Under the pieces are notes generated by a model. It made no database searches, was not told the DNA's origin, and was given only the letters and a program-made list of their open reading frames with translations. Shown here one piece after another: positions 19,835-28,018 of a stretch of 64,000 nucleotides of DNA (position 1 is the stretch's first letter; each line of letters begins with the position of its first letter). Source of the stretch: Roseburia hominis A2-183 (lineage in GTDB: Bacteria; Bacillota; Clostridia; Lachnospirales; Lachnospiraceae); contig NC_015977.1 of NCBI RefSeq assembly GCF_000225345.1, forward strand, positions 3,286,001 through 3,350,000. The letters run 5' to 3'. Both the position numbers and the translations under genes were made by a program.

Positions 19835-21229
19835 TCAGAAGGGAAGCTCCATCTGTTCCGTGACTTCCTCAAATCCTTCCGGGATTTTTTCAGCTCCGTT
19901 GCTGATGTCCGTTGCTTTCGTTTCACGCTCCCAGCCCTTTTGCCTGCCGTATTCCGGGAACACACGGGGGTTGGAAAAGTAATTCCAGCCCGTCACGCAA
20001 TGGTTCATGATGTCGTTGACTTCCCGGATTTCCCATTGCTTCGGCTCGTCAAAGGGGTGGTTCAGGGCTTCCTTGAAAAGCTGCTTGGAACACACCATGC
20101 CGCCGGTATAGCGGTCAAGGTATGCCTGTATCATCCCGGCCTTGGTGTCCTCCGGCATGAAATCCCGCTGGTGTTCTTTGAGATAGCGCACCATTTCCGG
20201 GCTGAAAGACAGCTTAAAATCCCCGCTGCGGTAAACCGTCATGGCTTCTGCCCAGACCTGTGCAAGATAGGCTCTGGAAGCGGCTTCGTCCTCCAAAATG
20301 TGAACCTCGGCCTGTTCCGGGTACACCATGACCGGCAGGAAGCGCCGGTTGCCGGAACGGTCAAGGGGCAGGAAGTCAAGGGCATTGGAAGTGCCGCCGA
20401 ACACACATTGCCGCAGCCTGTCCTCCGGGTGGGTTTCGTATGGGATTTTATAGACCTCCTTCTGTCGGCTTAAAAATGACTTGATTTCCTCAATGCTCTT
20501 GGCATTGGCGGTGGCAATCATCTCCGACATCTCGATAATCCAGTGGCCTTGCAGCTTGCGGTACACGTTATCATCATCCAGCTTCCGCAAATCATCGGAA
20601 AACCACTCGTCTTTTACTGCCAGCAGCCGGAAAAAGGTGGATTTCCCGGCTCCCTGACCGCCCACCAGACAGAGCATGACTTCAAATTTACAGCCGGGGC
20701 AAAATGCCCGGTGGATGGCTCCCAGCAGGAACAGCCGCAGGGCTTCATAGGTGTACTGGTCGGTGTCGGCTCCCAGAAAGTGGCGCAGGCAATAGCGGAT
20801 ACGCTCCTGCCCATCCCATGAAAGGCCGTTCAGGTAGTCCCGGACGGGGTGGTAGCCGTTTTCATTGGCAACAATCCCGATGGCGGCGGTAATCTTTTTC
20901 TCACTGGTAAGCCCATAGGTTTCTTCCAGATACAGGAGCAGATAGTTCATATCCGTGTCCGTGATGGCGGTGCCGATGCGGTGGTAGCCGATGGGCTTTA
21001 CAATGTCCACTCGCTCGGTCAGCAGATTTTTTGCGATTGCCCCGGAAAGCAGCGGGTCATTCTGAAAGACGGTCAGGCAGTTGCGGATACTGTTGCGGAC
21101 GCTGCCTTTCTCGGTGCTTTCCAGCATGGCCTTTACTTCCTCAATGCTCCGGGGCGGGGCTGCTTCTTGTATGGTCTGTTCTGCGGCCTGCCGTATCTTG
21201 GGCGGCAAGCTCTGCCATTCGTCTTTCAA
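19835..21229 (-). CDS. VapE-like replicative ATPase/helicase of element B
   Basis: A 464-residue protein of the virulence-associated E type, an SF3-like ATPase found in satellites and mobilizable elements. Walker A is GGQGAGKSTFFRLL near residue 190. IEMSEMIATANAKSIEEIKSFLSR and VFGGTSNALDFLPLDRSGNRRFLPV follow, both characteristic of VapE. The likely start is TTG at 21229, with AAAGGAAGTGAG about ten bases upstream. It overlaps the end of the CHC2 primase gene by 89 bases in another frame. With the primase it probably replicates the excised circle. The C-terminal part (CVTGWNYFSNPRVFPEYGRQKGWER) is typical of the clostridial group. Confidence 0.88.
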   Translation of the reverse strand: MKDEWQSLPPKIRQAAEQTIQEAAPPRSIEEVKAMLESTEKGSVRNSIRNCLTVFQNDPLLSGAIAKNLLTERVDIVKPIGYHRIGTAITDTDMNYLLLYLEETYGLTSEKKITAAIGIVANENGYHPVRDYLNGLSWDGQERIRYCLRHFLGADTDQYTYEALRLFLLGAIHRAFCPGCKFEVMLCLVGGQGAGKSTFFRLLAVKDEWFSDDLRKLDDDNVYRKLQGHWIIEMSEMIATANAKSIEEIKSFLSRQKEVYKIPYETHPEDRLRQCVFGGTSNALDFLPLDRSGNRRFLPVMVYPEQAEVHILEDEAASRAYLAQVWAEAMTVYRSGDFKLSFSPEMVRYLKEHQRDFMPEDTKAGMIQAYLDRYTGGMVCSKQLFKEALNHPFDEPKQWEIREVNDIMNHCVTGWNYFSNPRVFPEYGRQKGWERETKATDISNGAEKIPEGFEEVTEQMELPF

Positions 21230-21782
21230 GATTGCTCACTTCCTTTCCATAGTCAACGATAAGGACTGCCCGTTCCTCCATATCCGGGGAGAGCAGCACA
21301 TCCAGCAGATATTCCACATGGGATTGCTTCTGCAAGGCTTCCACAAAAAGCGGGTGCCATGCTTCTTCCGGCATCTTAGGGGCATAGTCCCGTTTCCAGC
21401 GGCGCAGAAGATGGTAATAATCGGACAGCACCCGGAAGCAGTAACGCTCCATGCGGCAAAACCGCTGTTCCGGGGTTTCCTGCCGGGGTTTGGGTTTTCT
21501 CCTGCCGGGTGGTTCCCTGTCCTCATAGGGGATGGAGAACTCCTGCGCCAGCATGAGGGCGGCTTCCTTCGGACTGACAGCTTCCAGACGGGAAACAAAG
21601 TCAATCACATCCCCGTCTGCCTGACAGCCGAAACAGTGAAAGCGCCGGTCAACCTTCATGCTGGGGTTTTTATCAGCATGGAAGGGGCAGACACACATCC
21701 CGTTTCGTCCCACCCGGATTCCAAAATGCTCCGCAGCCTGCCGGGTGGTAACAGACTGCTTGACAGCTTTAAATACATTCAA
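21141..21782 (-). CDS. CHC2 zinc-finger DNA primase protein
   Basis: A 213-residue protein whose N-terminus is a DnaG-type CHC2 zinc finger: CVCPFHADKNPSMKVD followed by FHCFGCQADGDVIDF. The catalytic TOPRIM part of DnaG is absent, so it is a finger-only primase accessory protein, common in Tn4451-like elements. The start is TTG at 21782, six bases after AGGAGG. A longer reading frame upstream is unsupported because it would overlap the relaxase gene. It overlaps vapE by 89 bases. It probably cooperates with VapE in element replication. Confidence 0.85.
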   Translation of the reverse strand: MNVFKAVKQSVTTRQAAEHFGIRVGRNGMCVCPFHADKNPSMKVDRRFHCFGCQADGDVIDFVSRLEAVSPKEAALMLAQEFSIPYEDREPPGRRKPKPRQETPEQRFCRMERYCFRVLSDYYHLLRRWKRDYAPKMPEEAWHPLFVEALQKQSHVEYLLDVLLSPDMEERAVLIVDYGKEVSNLERRMAELAAQDTAGRRTDHTRSSPAPEH

Positions 21783-21846
21783 ATAAATCCTCCTGAAAAT
21801 AAGAAAAGCGCCTGTCATTCTCGAAAAAGAAAATAGCAAGCGCCTA

Positions 21847-23436
21847 TTAAAGTTCCATATCCTGTTTTTTCTCTGTGCGGGGCTGCTTCCGTTTCTCGGC
21901 CTGTTCTTCCCGGATACGCTGCGTCCGGCCTTTGACTGCCTGCTGGATGGACGGTTTCTTTCCCGGCTCGGCGGTCTGGCGGTACTGTTCAGACGGAAGA
22001 ACCTGATTGAGCCAGTGACGCACATCCCGGAGAATCTTCACATCCTCCTGTAATGCGGACAACCGTTCCTTATATCCGGCAACTTCTCCGGCAAGCTGTG
22101 TCTGTTCCTCATTCAGCTTTTTAATGCTGTACTTCTTCTCCTTCAAATGCACCTTGAAATAACGGATAGCGGCATTATAGGCGTCCAGCTCGTCCCGATG
22201 GGCGGCGGCAAACTGTTCCCGTGGCTTCTTAAACCGGATGGCAGCATACTCCACATGAACCGGCTTATGGGCTTCAAAGTTGGCGATATGGGAAAGCAGG
22301 GTGTTGATTTCTTTCATACGCTGTTCTTTCGGCTTCATCTCTGCCCGGATGGAAACGGCCTGCCCGCTGACGGTATCCAGATAAGCGTCCAAACTCTGCA
22401 CAGTGGACAGCTCCTTTTCCCGCAGATAGCGGATAGCTTCCATAACCTTGTTGAAATCGGCAACGCTGCCTGTAAGCTGGCCTTTGCTTGTCCAGCCTGT
22501 ACGTTCCTCCCGGCGCAAATCCAGATATTTCCCCAGCAGCTCCGGCAGGGTGGGTTCCTTCGATTCCTGCAAGGCTTCCAGCAGGGCGGCTTTTTTCTCC
22601 TTCAGGTCTGCAATCCAGCCTTTCAGGTGGCGTACCATCTGCCGGATAGATTGCATAAGGGAATTGGCGGCTTTGATGTCCCGGTTCAAGTTGCCGATGT
22701 TGGTCTGTATCCCTCGTTTCTCCATCTGGCTGACTGCTGGCCCCATATGGACGGTGGGGATTTTATCAAGCCCCTGCCGTTCATAGGAACGAAGGTCAAG
22801 GCGCTCCGGGCGTCCGTTGGCTTCCAGATAGCGGTTAGCGGTAGCCGCCCAGCCCTGCCGCCAGATCTCTCCGTACTTCTGGTCGTTCCAGTCCACGGTA
22901 TCCTCCTTGTGGCTTTTCCAGCTCCCGGACGGGAGCCGGATACGCTCGCCGTTCTCGTCAAGGTCATAAACCTTCCGGCTCTTGGGAAGCCATTTCCCGT
23001 TTTCGTCCATTGCCCGCATGGTCAGCAGGATGTGGGCGTGGGGATTCCCATTCCCTTTGTCGTGGATGGCAAAATCGGCAATCATGCCTTTAGAAACAAA
23101 AAACTCCCGGCAGTAGTCCCGGATAAGGTCGGCGTGCTGTTCCGGGGGGATTTCCCTCGGTATGGCAAGCACGATTCTCCGGGCAAGCTGGGAGTTCCAT
23201 TGCTTCTCGATAGCTTCGGCGGCGTTCCACAAAGTATTGCGGTCTGCATACGCTGGTGGGGCGTGGGGCGGCAGCATGATTTCTGTATGGACAATCTCGC
23301 TTTTATGGGAATAGTATTTCTGCTTCTGGTCGTACTCGGAAAACAGCCGTTCCCCACTCTGGTAGGCGGCAGACGCAACGGCTGACTGGTGGTTGCTGCG
23401 CTGGATTATTTTTATATCATGGTGTGGACAGGGCAT
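21847..23436 (-). CDS. mobL: MobA/MobL family relaxase of element B
   Basis: A 529-residue MOBQ relaxase that would nick oriT and lead the strand into the recipient. The N-terminus (MPCPHHDIKIIQRSNHQSAVASAAYQSG) and the metal-binding motif GNPHAHILLT near residue 129 are diagnostic. The C-terminal half is coiled-coil and basic. The start ATG at 23436 has AAGGAGG eight bases upstream. The matching oriT lies about 0.8 kb to the right at 24206-24238. It is paralogous to the relaxase of element A (32763-34208) but differs through most of its length. Confidence 0.93.
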   Translation of the reverse strand: MPCPHHDIKIIQRSNHQSAVASAAYQSGERLFSEYDQKQKYYSHKSEIVHTEIMLPPHAPPAYADRNTLWNAAEAIEKQWNSQLARRIVLAIPREIPPEQHADLIRDYCREFFVSKGMIADFAIHDKGNGNPHAHILLTMRAMDENGKWLPKSRKVYDLDENGERIRLPSGSWKSHKEDTVDWNDQKYGEIWRQGWAATANRYLEANGRPERLDLRSYERQGLDKIPTVHMGPAVSQMEKRGIQTNIGNLNRDIKAANSLMQSIRQMVRHLKGWIADLKEKKAALLEALQESKEPTLPELLGKYLDLRREERTGWTSKGQLTGSVADFNKVMEAIRYLREKELSTVQSLDAYLDTVSGQAVSIRAEMKPKEQRMKEINTLLSHIANFEAHKPVHVEYAAIRFKKPREQFAAAHRDELDAYNAAIRYFKVHLKEKKYSIKKLNEEQTQLAGEVAGYKERLSALQEDVKILRDVRHWLNQVLPSEQYRQTAEPGKKPSIQQAVKGRTQRIREEQAEKRKQPRTEKKQDMEL

Positions 23437-23477
23437 AGCGTTCCTCCTTCCTGTGGTTGATTTTGGGCAAAAGAAAA

Positions 23478-23504
23478 GCAGGAAACCGTTTCTGATTTCC
23501 TGCT
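23478..23504 (-). terminator. Terminator after the SdpI-like gene
   Basis: A perfect 9-bp stem (AGCAGGAAA with TTTCCTGCT) with a 9-base loop. On the minus strand it is followed by TTTCTTTTG. It lies between the SdpI-like stop and the mobL start. Confidence 0.6.
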
Positions 23505-23588
23505 TAGTGGTGTCGCTGGTAGGCGATTAGTATTCAGTTTTGAAGGTTCGGGTCAGGTTGGCTCGATGATGGAAAGCTGTCTAATAGC

Positions 23589-23948
23589 TTAAAAGTTTTT
23601 GTTCGCAAATTTACTTGTAATTCCAGTTTCTGTTTTATAAAATCCAAAAATCAGAAAAATAATTCCAACAACTACTCCTGCAAATACGGTAGTCTGTGTA
23701 GAAATATTAAGAAGAAGTAAGGATATACACAAAACGATTTCTACCAAACCTAATGTTTTGCCAATACCAATAAAAATATTAGGTGCTATGCTTTGTGCAT
23801 AATCCCAATGCTCTTGTGACTTCCGAGATGTAGGCGTATTGTATCCGTTACCGGATGTCATATCTTTTACCGGGTGCTTCTTTAAGATATATCCTACAAA
23901 AACCATAACAAAGGGTATGATGAAATTCAAAGCAATCAATCCATACAT
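23589..23948 (-). CDS. SdpI-like membrane protein
   Basis: A 119-residue protein with three membrane helices (residues about 4-22, 65-83, 86-104). Between helices 1 and 2 is GYNTPTSRKSQEHWDYAQ, which resembles the signature of the SdpI/YhfL family (G-Y-x-T-P-x-S-x-K-x-x-x-x-W). In B. subtilis, SdpI gives immunity to the SdpC toxin. No SdpC-like toxin gene is next to it here, so this may be orphan immunity cargo; substrate is unknown. The start at 23948 has AAGGAGATGG upstream. Local base composition is A/T-rich compared with the mobilization genes around it, which suggests separate acquisition. Confidence 0.7.
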   Translation of the reverse strand: MYGLIALNFIIPFVMVFVGYILKKHPVKDMTSGNGYNTPTSRKSQEHWDYAQSIAPNIFIGIGKTLGLVEIVLCISLLLLNISTQTTVFAGVVVGIIFLIFGFYKTETGITSKFANKNF

Positions 23949-24039
23949 AAAACCATCTCCTTAGATAGTGTTCGTCATTAGCTTTATTATACTACGGGCA
24001 GTCCTGTTTTGGAATAGATAAATTGTAAACTTGCTGGAC

Positions 24040-24238
24040 GGGAACAGCTTGCAGCGCAAGGTGTTCCCGGGCGGCAAGTCCACAAAGGGGTAGCTGGCGC
24101 AGCCAGCGCAGGGGAAGTGTAGCGTCCCCTGTGATGATTGGAAGCAGCCGCAACGGTGCTGAAAATCATCCGCTTTCCGCAGGAAGCCCCCGGCAGGGCG
24201 CAACGCACCGGCTTGACCGGTGTATAGTTGCGCCCTTA
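24040..24238. other. oriT region of element B (RSF1010/pTF1-type nick site)
   Basis: CACCGG (24206-24211) and CCGGTG (24217-24222) form an inverted repeat, followed at once by TATAGTTGCGCCCTTA. This matches the layout of MOBQ oriTs, in which a hairpin precedes TAAGTGCG/CCCT. The predicted nick is between 24232 and 24233. A second imperfect hairpin with 12-base arms (24040-24051 with 24057-24068) lies upstream. Element A has the same arrangement at 34353-34380. The oriT overlaps the stop of the DUF3847 gene. Confidence 0.75.
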
Positions 24239-24538
24239 CTCCGTAAGGGATTCCCCGGCTACCCGCCCTTTCACGCTTTCTGCAACTATTTCCTTCATGC
24301 CACTTTGAGAAAATGCCTGTTTCAGAATGTCCATCACATCCTCGTCTGTCAGCACTTCCGGCCTTAAAAGGAAACTTTCCAGCATAGCTCCTCTGGTACA
24401 GAGCCGGTGCGTCCGTTCCTTCCGGGTAAGCTGCTTCACCTGGTGTTCCAGTATTTTTTCTTCATGCTGCGCCCGCCGCAGTCTGGCTTCGCCTTTGGCA
24501 ATCTCCTGATTCAGCTTTTCCAGCTTCTCATTTATCAT
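24236..24538 (-). CDS. DUF3847 family protein, probable mobilization accessory
   Basis: A 100-residue coiled-coil protein (MINEKLEKLNQEIAKGEARLRRAQHEEKILEHQVKQL) with a C-terminal part RTHRLCTRGAMLESFLLRPEVLTDEDVMDIL. The pattern R-x-R-x-x-x-R-G-A-x-L-E recurs in the element A paralogue at 34423-34713. Both lie right beside oriT, between oriT and regulatory genes, so a MobC-like role in relaxosome formation is likely but inferred. Its ATG overlaps the stop of the upstream gene (ATGA). Confidence 0.75.
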   Translation of the reverse strand: MINEKLEKLNQEIAKGEARLRRAQHEEKILEHQVKQLTRKERTHRLCTRGAMLESFLLRPEVLTDEDVMDILKQAFSQSGMKEIVAESVKGRVAGESLTE

Positions 24539-24867
24539 GGCAGCCCTCCTTTGGGAAGCAGCGTGTAAATGCGGTTTGGTTCTCCCACACCCCGGCGCAC
24601 CCGCAGGATAAGCCCGATGTCCTCCAATTCTTTCAGGGAACGCTTCACAGTGACGGGGCTGCGGGAGAGGGCTGCCGCTAATTCCATGATAGGAAAACGG
24701 ACAAACAAAATGCCGTTGCTATCCTCTATCCCTGCCGTAAGGGTGGTGTTCAGCAGACGGGCATACATGACTTTTGCTGTGCTGCTGATCGGCAGCCGAA
24801 GCATTGCGGCGGGTAGCGGCATACAAGGCGGCAGAACCGTGTCTGCGCTCATAAATTCAAATTCCAT
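24535..24867 (-). CDS. RepA-N-like / winged-helix protein
   Basis: A 110-residue protein whose middle is a winged helix-turn-helix: LPISSTAKVMYARLLNTTL, then FPIMELAAALSRSPVTVKRSLKELEDIGLILRVRRG. This resembles the N-terminal domain of replication initiators of the RepA_N type, but without a C-terminal domain. It may regulate mobilization or replication. It overlaps DUF3847 by four bases and directly follows the small Cys-rich gene. Confidence 0.65.
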   Translation of the reverse strand: MEFEFMSADTVLPPCMPLPAAMLRLPISSTAKVMYARLLNTTLTAGIEDSNGILFVRFPIMELAAALSRSPVTVKRSLKELEDIGLILRVRRGVGEPNRIYTLLPKGGLP

Positions 24868-25053
24868 TTAACTGATTTTCTCCTTTCGCTTGGCTCGTTT
24901 TGACAGGTAATGGGGGCAGTCTATCACGACAGCCCGGAAACTCTGCTTGCACTTATGCTGGCACTTCCGGCACAGGTCGTTGTAGGCCACACGCCCCCGG
25001 TCATTGAGGAAGAAGGAAAGCTCCAACTTCCGTTTCTTGCTCATTCTCGGCAT
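24868..25053 (-). CDS. Small cysteine-rich basic protein
   Basis: A 61-residue protein starting MPRMSKKRKLELSFFLND, with CRKCQHKCKQSF and VIDCPHY, a likely zinc-binding cluster, and a Lys/Arg-rich tail. The start at 25053 has AGGAGG five bases upstream; a longer reading frame to 25164 lacks a ribosome site. It abuts the winged-helix gene. I do not recognise a named family. Confidence 0.55.
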   Translation of the reverse strand: MPRMSKKRKLELSFFLNDRGRVAYNDLCRKCQHKCKQSFRAVVIDCPHYLSKRAKRKEKIS

Positions 25054-25164
25054 AGTGCCTCCTATCATAGAAAATCCGCCCATTTCAGCCGTAACAACGG
25101 GAACAGGCGGATAAAGGTTTTTGGTGTCATGTTTCGGGGCGATTTTCAAGGAAAATACGGCCAT

Positions 25165-25588
25165 AGAGCCGCTTTGAAATGCCCCATAGTATTACGGACG
25201 GGGCAGACTACACCCCGCCGATTTGTCGTGTTTGGGTAGCGTTTTGGTATCAGTTCTGCCGGGTTGTCCTGCTGTCGTTCCTGCCCCTGAATCTCACAGC
25301 GGCGTTTCGTTCCCGTTGGTACGCTCGCTGCGGTCAAGGTTCCTCCATTTCCTTGCCGCAGGTCGTTGCGCTACATCGCCGGGGAGCATATCCCATCAGG
25401 CCGGTCATTCGATTGGAAATAATCCATCGATGAACTGACTTAATCATAGCTCATTTTTGAACCCTTTCCCGTATGTCCATAAAATAGGAAAACCGCCCCA
25501 AAATCGAAAAATTCCACGATTTCGGAACGGTATATGGTATAATAAGGAATAACAGCGGCAGCCAGCCGCAGGAAGGAGCGATGTGTTT
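25165..25588 (+). promoter_or_regulatory. Gene-free 424-bp interval with the XRE promoter and operator-like repeat
   Basis: No credible gene was found here. Near its right end a TATAAT box (25538-25543) precedes the XRE gene. AAATCG (25501-25506) and CGATTT (25517-25522) form an inverted repeat in the -35 area, a likely operator. The -35 box itself is poor, which suits an activator- or repressor-controlled promoter. The GGAAGGAGCG ribosome site is at 25571-25580. The rest (25165-25490) shows only short open frames and no strong repeat. Confidence 0.5.
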
Positions 25589-26410
25589 ATGAAAACCCGC
25601 ATTTCCGTACAGGAACGCCTGAAAGATTTACGGGTGGAACGGGGCTTGAATCTGGAAGAACTGGCACAGGAAACCGGCATTTCAAAATCAGCCCTCGGCA
25701 GTTATGAAAACGACAACGACGAATACAAGGAAATTAACCACGGCAGCCTGTTGAAGCTGGCAGACTTCTATCAGGTGTCGGTTGACTATCTGCTCGGCCT
25801 TACCAATAATCGGAGATATGAAAACACCCCGATAGAAGAATTACATTTGAGTGATGAAGTCGTGGAACTGCTGAAAAGTGAACGCTTCAATAACCGGCTG
25901 CTGTGTGAGATTATCTCCCATGAAAAATTTAAGGAATTGCTGGCAGACGCAGAAATCTATGTGGACGGGATAGCAACCATGCACTTCCATGACACAAACA
26001 GCTCACTGGCTGCTTTACGGGCTATGGTACTGGAAGAACACCCCGAAGCTGCGGCAGACCGGGCAATCAAAGTGTTGGAAGCCTGTCAGATAGAGGAAGA
26101 AGATTTTTTCTGCCATGTGACGCACAAAACATGGGACGTCATTCTCCATGATATACGCAAGGCGCACGAAAATGACAGCGAAAGTGCGCCGGATACCACG
26201 CCTGCCGATGAACTTATACGGGAAGTACAAAAGGCCATGCAATCTCCGGGGGACAGGGTTCAGCAATTCACGGAGATATTCTGCAAGGCGTTCCGGCTCA
26301 AATACAAGCGGCTCTCACAAGAGGAACGAAGCCTTTTGAAAAAGCTGTTCAAGAAATCCCCGCTGATAAAACAGTCTGGTATGAACTTCCGGCGCAGGCC
26401 GTGGAAATAA
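25589..26410 (+). CDS. XRE-family regulator of element B
   Basis: A 273-residue DNA-binding regulator. Residues about 5-65 are a Cro/C1 helix-turn-helix (VQERLKDLRVERGLNLEELAQETGISKSALGSYEN, LLKLADFYQVSVDYLLGL). The long C-terminal part is acidic and helical and shows no recognised domain. The ATG at 25589 suits the AAGGAG ten bases upstream better than a GTG at 25583. It is the only plus-strand gene of element B, convergent with the lipoprotein gene and divergent from the mobilization genes, so it is the likely master regulator. Confidence 0.85.
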   Translation: MKTRISVQERLKDLRVERGLNLEELAQETGISKSALGSYENDNDEYKEINHGSLLKLADFYQVSVDYLLGLTNNRRYENTPIEELHLSDEVVELLKSERFNNRLLCEIISHEKFKELLADAEIYVDGIATMHFHDTNSSLAALRAMVLEEHPEAAADRAIKVLEACQIEEEDFFCHVTHKTWDVILHDIRKAHENDSESAPDTTPADELIREVQKAMQSPGDRVQQFTEIFCKAFRLKYKRLSQEERSLLKKLFKKSPLIKQSGMNFRRRPWK

Positions 26411-26450
26411 AAACAGCCGTTGTAGGATTTTGTTCCTACAGCGGCTGTTT
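26411..26450. terminator. Bidirectional terminator between XRE and lipoprotein genes
   Basis: A 17-bp stem with one mismatch (26411-26427 with 26434-26450) has A-rich and T-rich flanks on both sides. It starts right after the XRE stop and ends four bases before the lipoprotein stop on the other strand. Confidence 0.8.
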
Positions 26451-26454
26451 TTAT

Positions 26455-26880
26455 TTATGAATCTTCTCCAACAAAAGACAGGATATTTTCATCAGTTTGT
26501 AATGTAATTGTTGCGCTTTCTGAATCATCAGAATAAACTCTTGTTCCATATACGCCTGTAACAGGCTCCTCTAAATTTTCAAAAGTTAATCCGAGTTTCG
26601 AAGAAGAATTGTCAATCTTTTCAAGCGAATATGTACCTGTCCATTCTTGTTTATGAGTGTTATCTGTTAAGATAAAACTTTTTTCTTCAAAACTCAATGT
26701 CAAATCCAATACTGGTATGTCATCATGCACTGAACCTGAGAATAACATATTACCATCTAAATCAGTAATAAATTCTAAAGACCAGTTATATGATGATACC
26801 GACCGAGTTTGGGAAGAATCACACGAACATAAGCCTACACACATAAAAAAACATACGCATATTGCCAATAACCGTTTCAT
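26455..26880 (-). CDS. Predicted lipoprotein of unknown function
   Basis: With a start at 26880 the protein has 141 residues. It begins with a lipoprotein signal (MKRLLAICVCFFMCVGLCSC), in which LCSC would be the lipobox, so it is probably lipid-anchored outside the membrane. The mature part is beta-rich and acidic (DLTLSFEEKSFILTDNTHKQEWTGTYSLEK), in the style of small lipocalin-like or DUF-type lipoproteins. A longer start at 26919 would add 13 residues ahead of the signal. It follows the secreted protein gene by 43 bases (or 4 with the long start), so the two are probably one unit. No family recognised. Confidence 0.65.
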   Translation of the reverse strand: MKRLLAICVCFFMCVGLCSCDSSQTRSVSSYNWSLEFITDLDGNMLFSGSVHDDIPVLDLTLSFEEKSFILTDNTHKQEWTGTYSLEKIDNSSSKLGLTFENLEEPVTGVYGTRVYSDDSESATITLQTDENILSFVGEDS

Positions 26881-26923
26881 TTTACCTATTACCAACCTTA
26901 ATTCACAACTGTTTTGCATTTAA

Positions 26924-27451
26924 TTAGGGAAGTGTCACAGGGTAAGAAATAGCGAAAGCTCCACCGCCTGCCAAGGCATTATTAGCGGTAGCAACACCAG
27001 AAACAGAAACCGTTCCCTTATCTCCGCTATTACCTGTTCTTCCAGTATCCACATCAGTTTCGATTGTTTCTTCACCGTCGGCTAATTCTGCAAATGCCGT
27101 ATTGGTGGATTTTTTGTTCATAAGCACATTAACTGTACCAGTCATACCAGTGAACTCCGGTTTTGGAGATTCATACCACGGTACATACAACTTCACATGA
27201 ACTTGAATCCCATCATCCTCATCATAAGTTGCATAAGAGTTAATACGAACATTAGCGACTGCTCTTTTGGTGACACCATCGGAAATCATAACATCGGTTA
27301 AGTATCCGTCATATTCTCCAATGACTACCGGCTGTTGAGTATCCGTTATTTCCGTTGTTGTTTCCGCTGCAAAAGCAGGAACCGCACTCACAGAAAAAAG
27401 CATACAAAACGCTACCAACGAGGTAAACAATCTTTTACTAAATTTTTTCAT
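26924..27451 (-). CDS. Secreted protein of unknown function
   Basis: A 175-residue protein with a clear signal peptide cut after AVPAFA (residues about 1-28). The mature part is acidic and probably beta-sandwich: GEYDGYLTDVMISDG, IQVHVKLYVPWYESPKPEFTGMTGTVNVLMN, and a Gly/Ala-rich end. The ATG at 27451 has AAGGAG eight bases upstream. The gene-free 215 bp upstream (27458-27672) are A/T-rich and should hold its promoter, though no good -35/-10 pair was settled. The following gene encodes a lipoprotein. They appear to be cargo of element B; I cannot assign a role. Confidence 0.7.
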   Translation of the reverse strand: MKKFSKRLFTSLVAFCMLFSVSAVPAFAAETTTEITDTQQPVVIGEYDGYLTDVMISDGVTKRAVANVRINSYATYDEDDGIQVHVKLYVPWYESPKPEFTGMTGTVNVLMNKKSTNTAFAELADGEETIETDVDTGRTGNSGDKGTVSVSGVATANNALAGGGAFAISYPVTLP

Positions 27452-27672
27452 AAACAATGCTCCTTTCTAAAATGACCAGAACCTACATTTTTTGTATTCA
27501 GTTATTGGCAATATGCTACTAACCTGCAAGCACACTCTCAAATCATAAAATGTTTCAAATGTACTTGTTTTATTTTATGATAGCACTTATTTACATTGGG
27601 TACAATAGAAAATATACACAATTAAAATTTAATTTTTTGTGCAAATCGAATCAAATATAAAATTATATCGCT

Positions 27673-27882
27673 TTAGATATTGTCCTGTTCTAATTTAATC
27701 ACATTCATAATACCACAATTCAAGGCTTCACAAATGCGAACCAGCGTTTCCATGCTGATATTCTTTCCCTTGCCCATGTTGGCAATCATATTTGTGGTAA
27801 GACCGGCGGCAAGCCGCAAATCCTCTTTCCTCATGCCACGCTCTTTCAGTGTGTTCCATAGTGGCTGATAACTAATGTGCAT
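27673..27882 (-). CDS. Small Cro/C1-type regulator
   Basis: A 69-residue helix-turn-helix protein of the YozG-like single-domain kind (MHISYQPLWNTLKERGMRKEDLRLAAGLTTNMIANMGKG, LVRICEALNCGIMNVI). The chosen start gives the standard family length; 23 further residues upstream look untranslated. A near-perfect promoter lies at 27925-27953. It is the rightmost gene of element B, next to the right junction. Confidence 0.8.
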   Translation of the reverse strand: MHISYQPLWNTLKERGMRKEDLRLAAGLTTNMIANMGKGKNISMETLVRICEALNCGIMNVIKLEQDNI

Positions 27883-27924
27883 AGGCTTCCCGCCTTTCTT
27901 TCCATCGTCAAGTGTTTTATACCC

Positions 27925-27953
27925 ATTATAGCAGAAATCTTGCGTTTCCACAA
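27925..27953 (-). promoter_or_regulatory. Sigma-A type promoter for the small Cro/C1 gene
   Basis: On the minus strand TTGTGG (27953-27948), a 17-base spacer and TATAAT (27930-27925). It lies 43 bases upstream of the ATG at 27882. Confidence 0.7.
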
Positions 27954-28018
27954 TATTTCTTGACTACACCGCCGGTTCCGTCTGGATTGTGCTTTTCCTT
28001 TCTCCGCTTTTATTACAT

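Noticed and set aside
22147..23385. Long plus-strand open frame of 412 codons
   Set aside because: It lies exactly opposite the MobL relaxase gene, has no ribosome site and encodes no recognisable domain. The same applies to plus-strand frames at 29749-30777 and 33261-34229, which lie opposite the DnaC-like and MobA genes.
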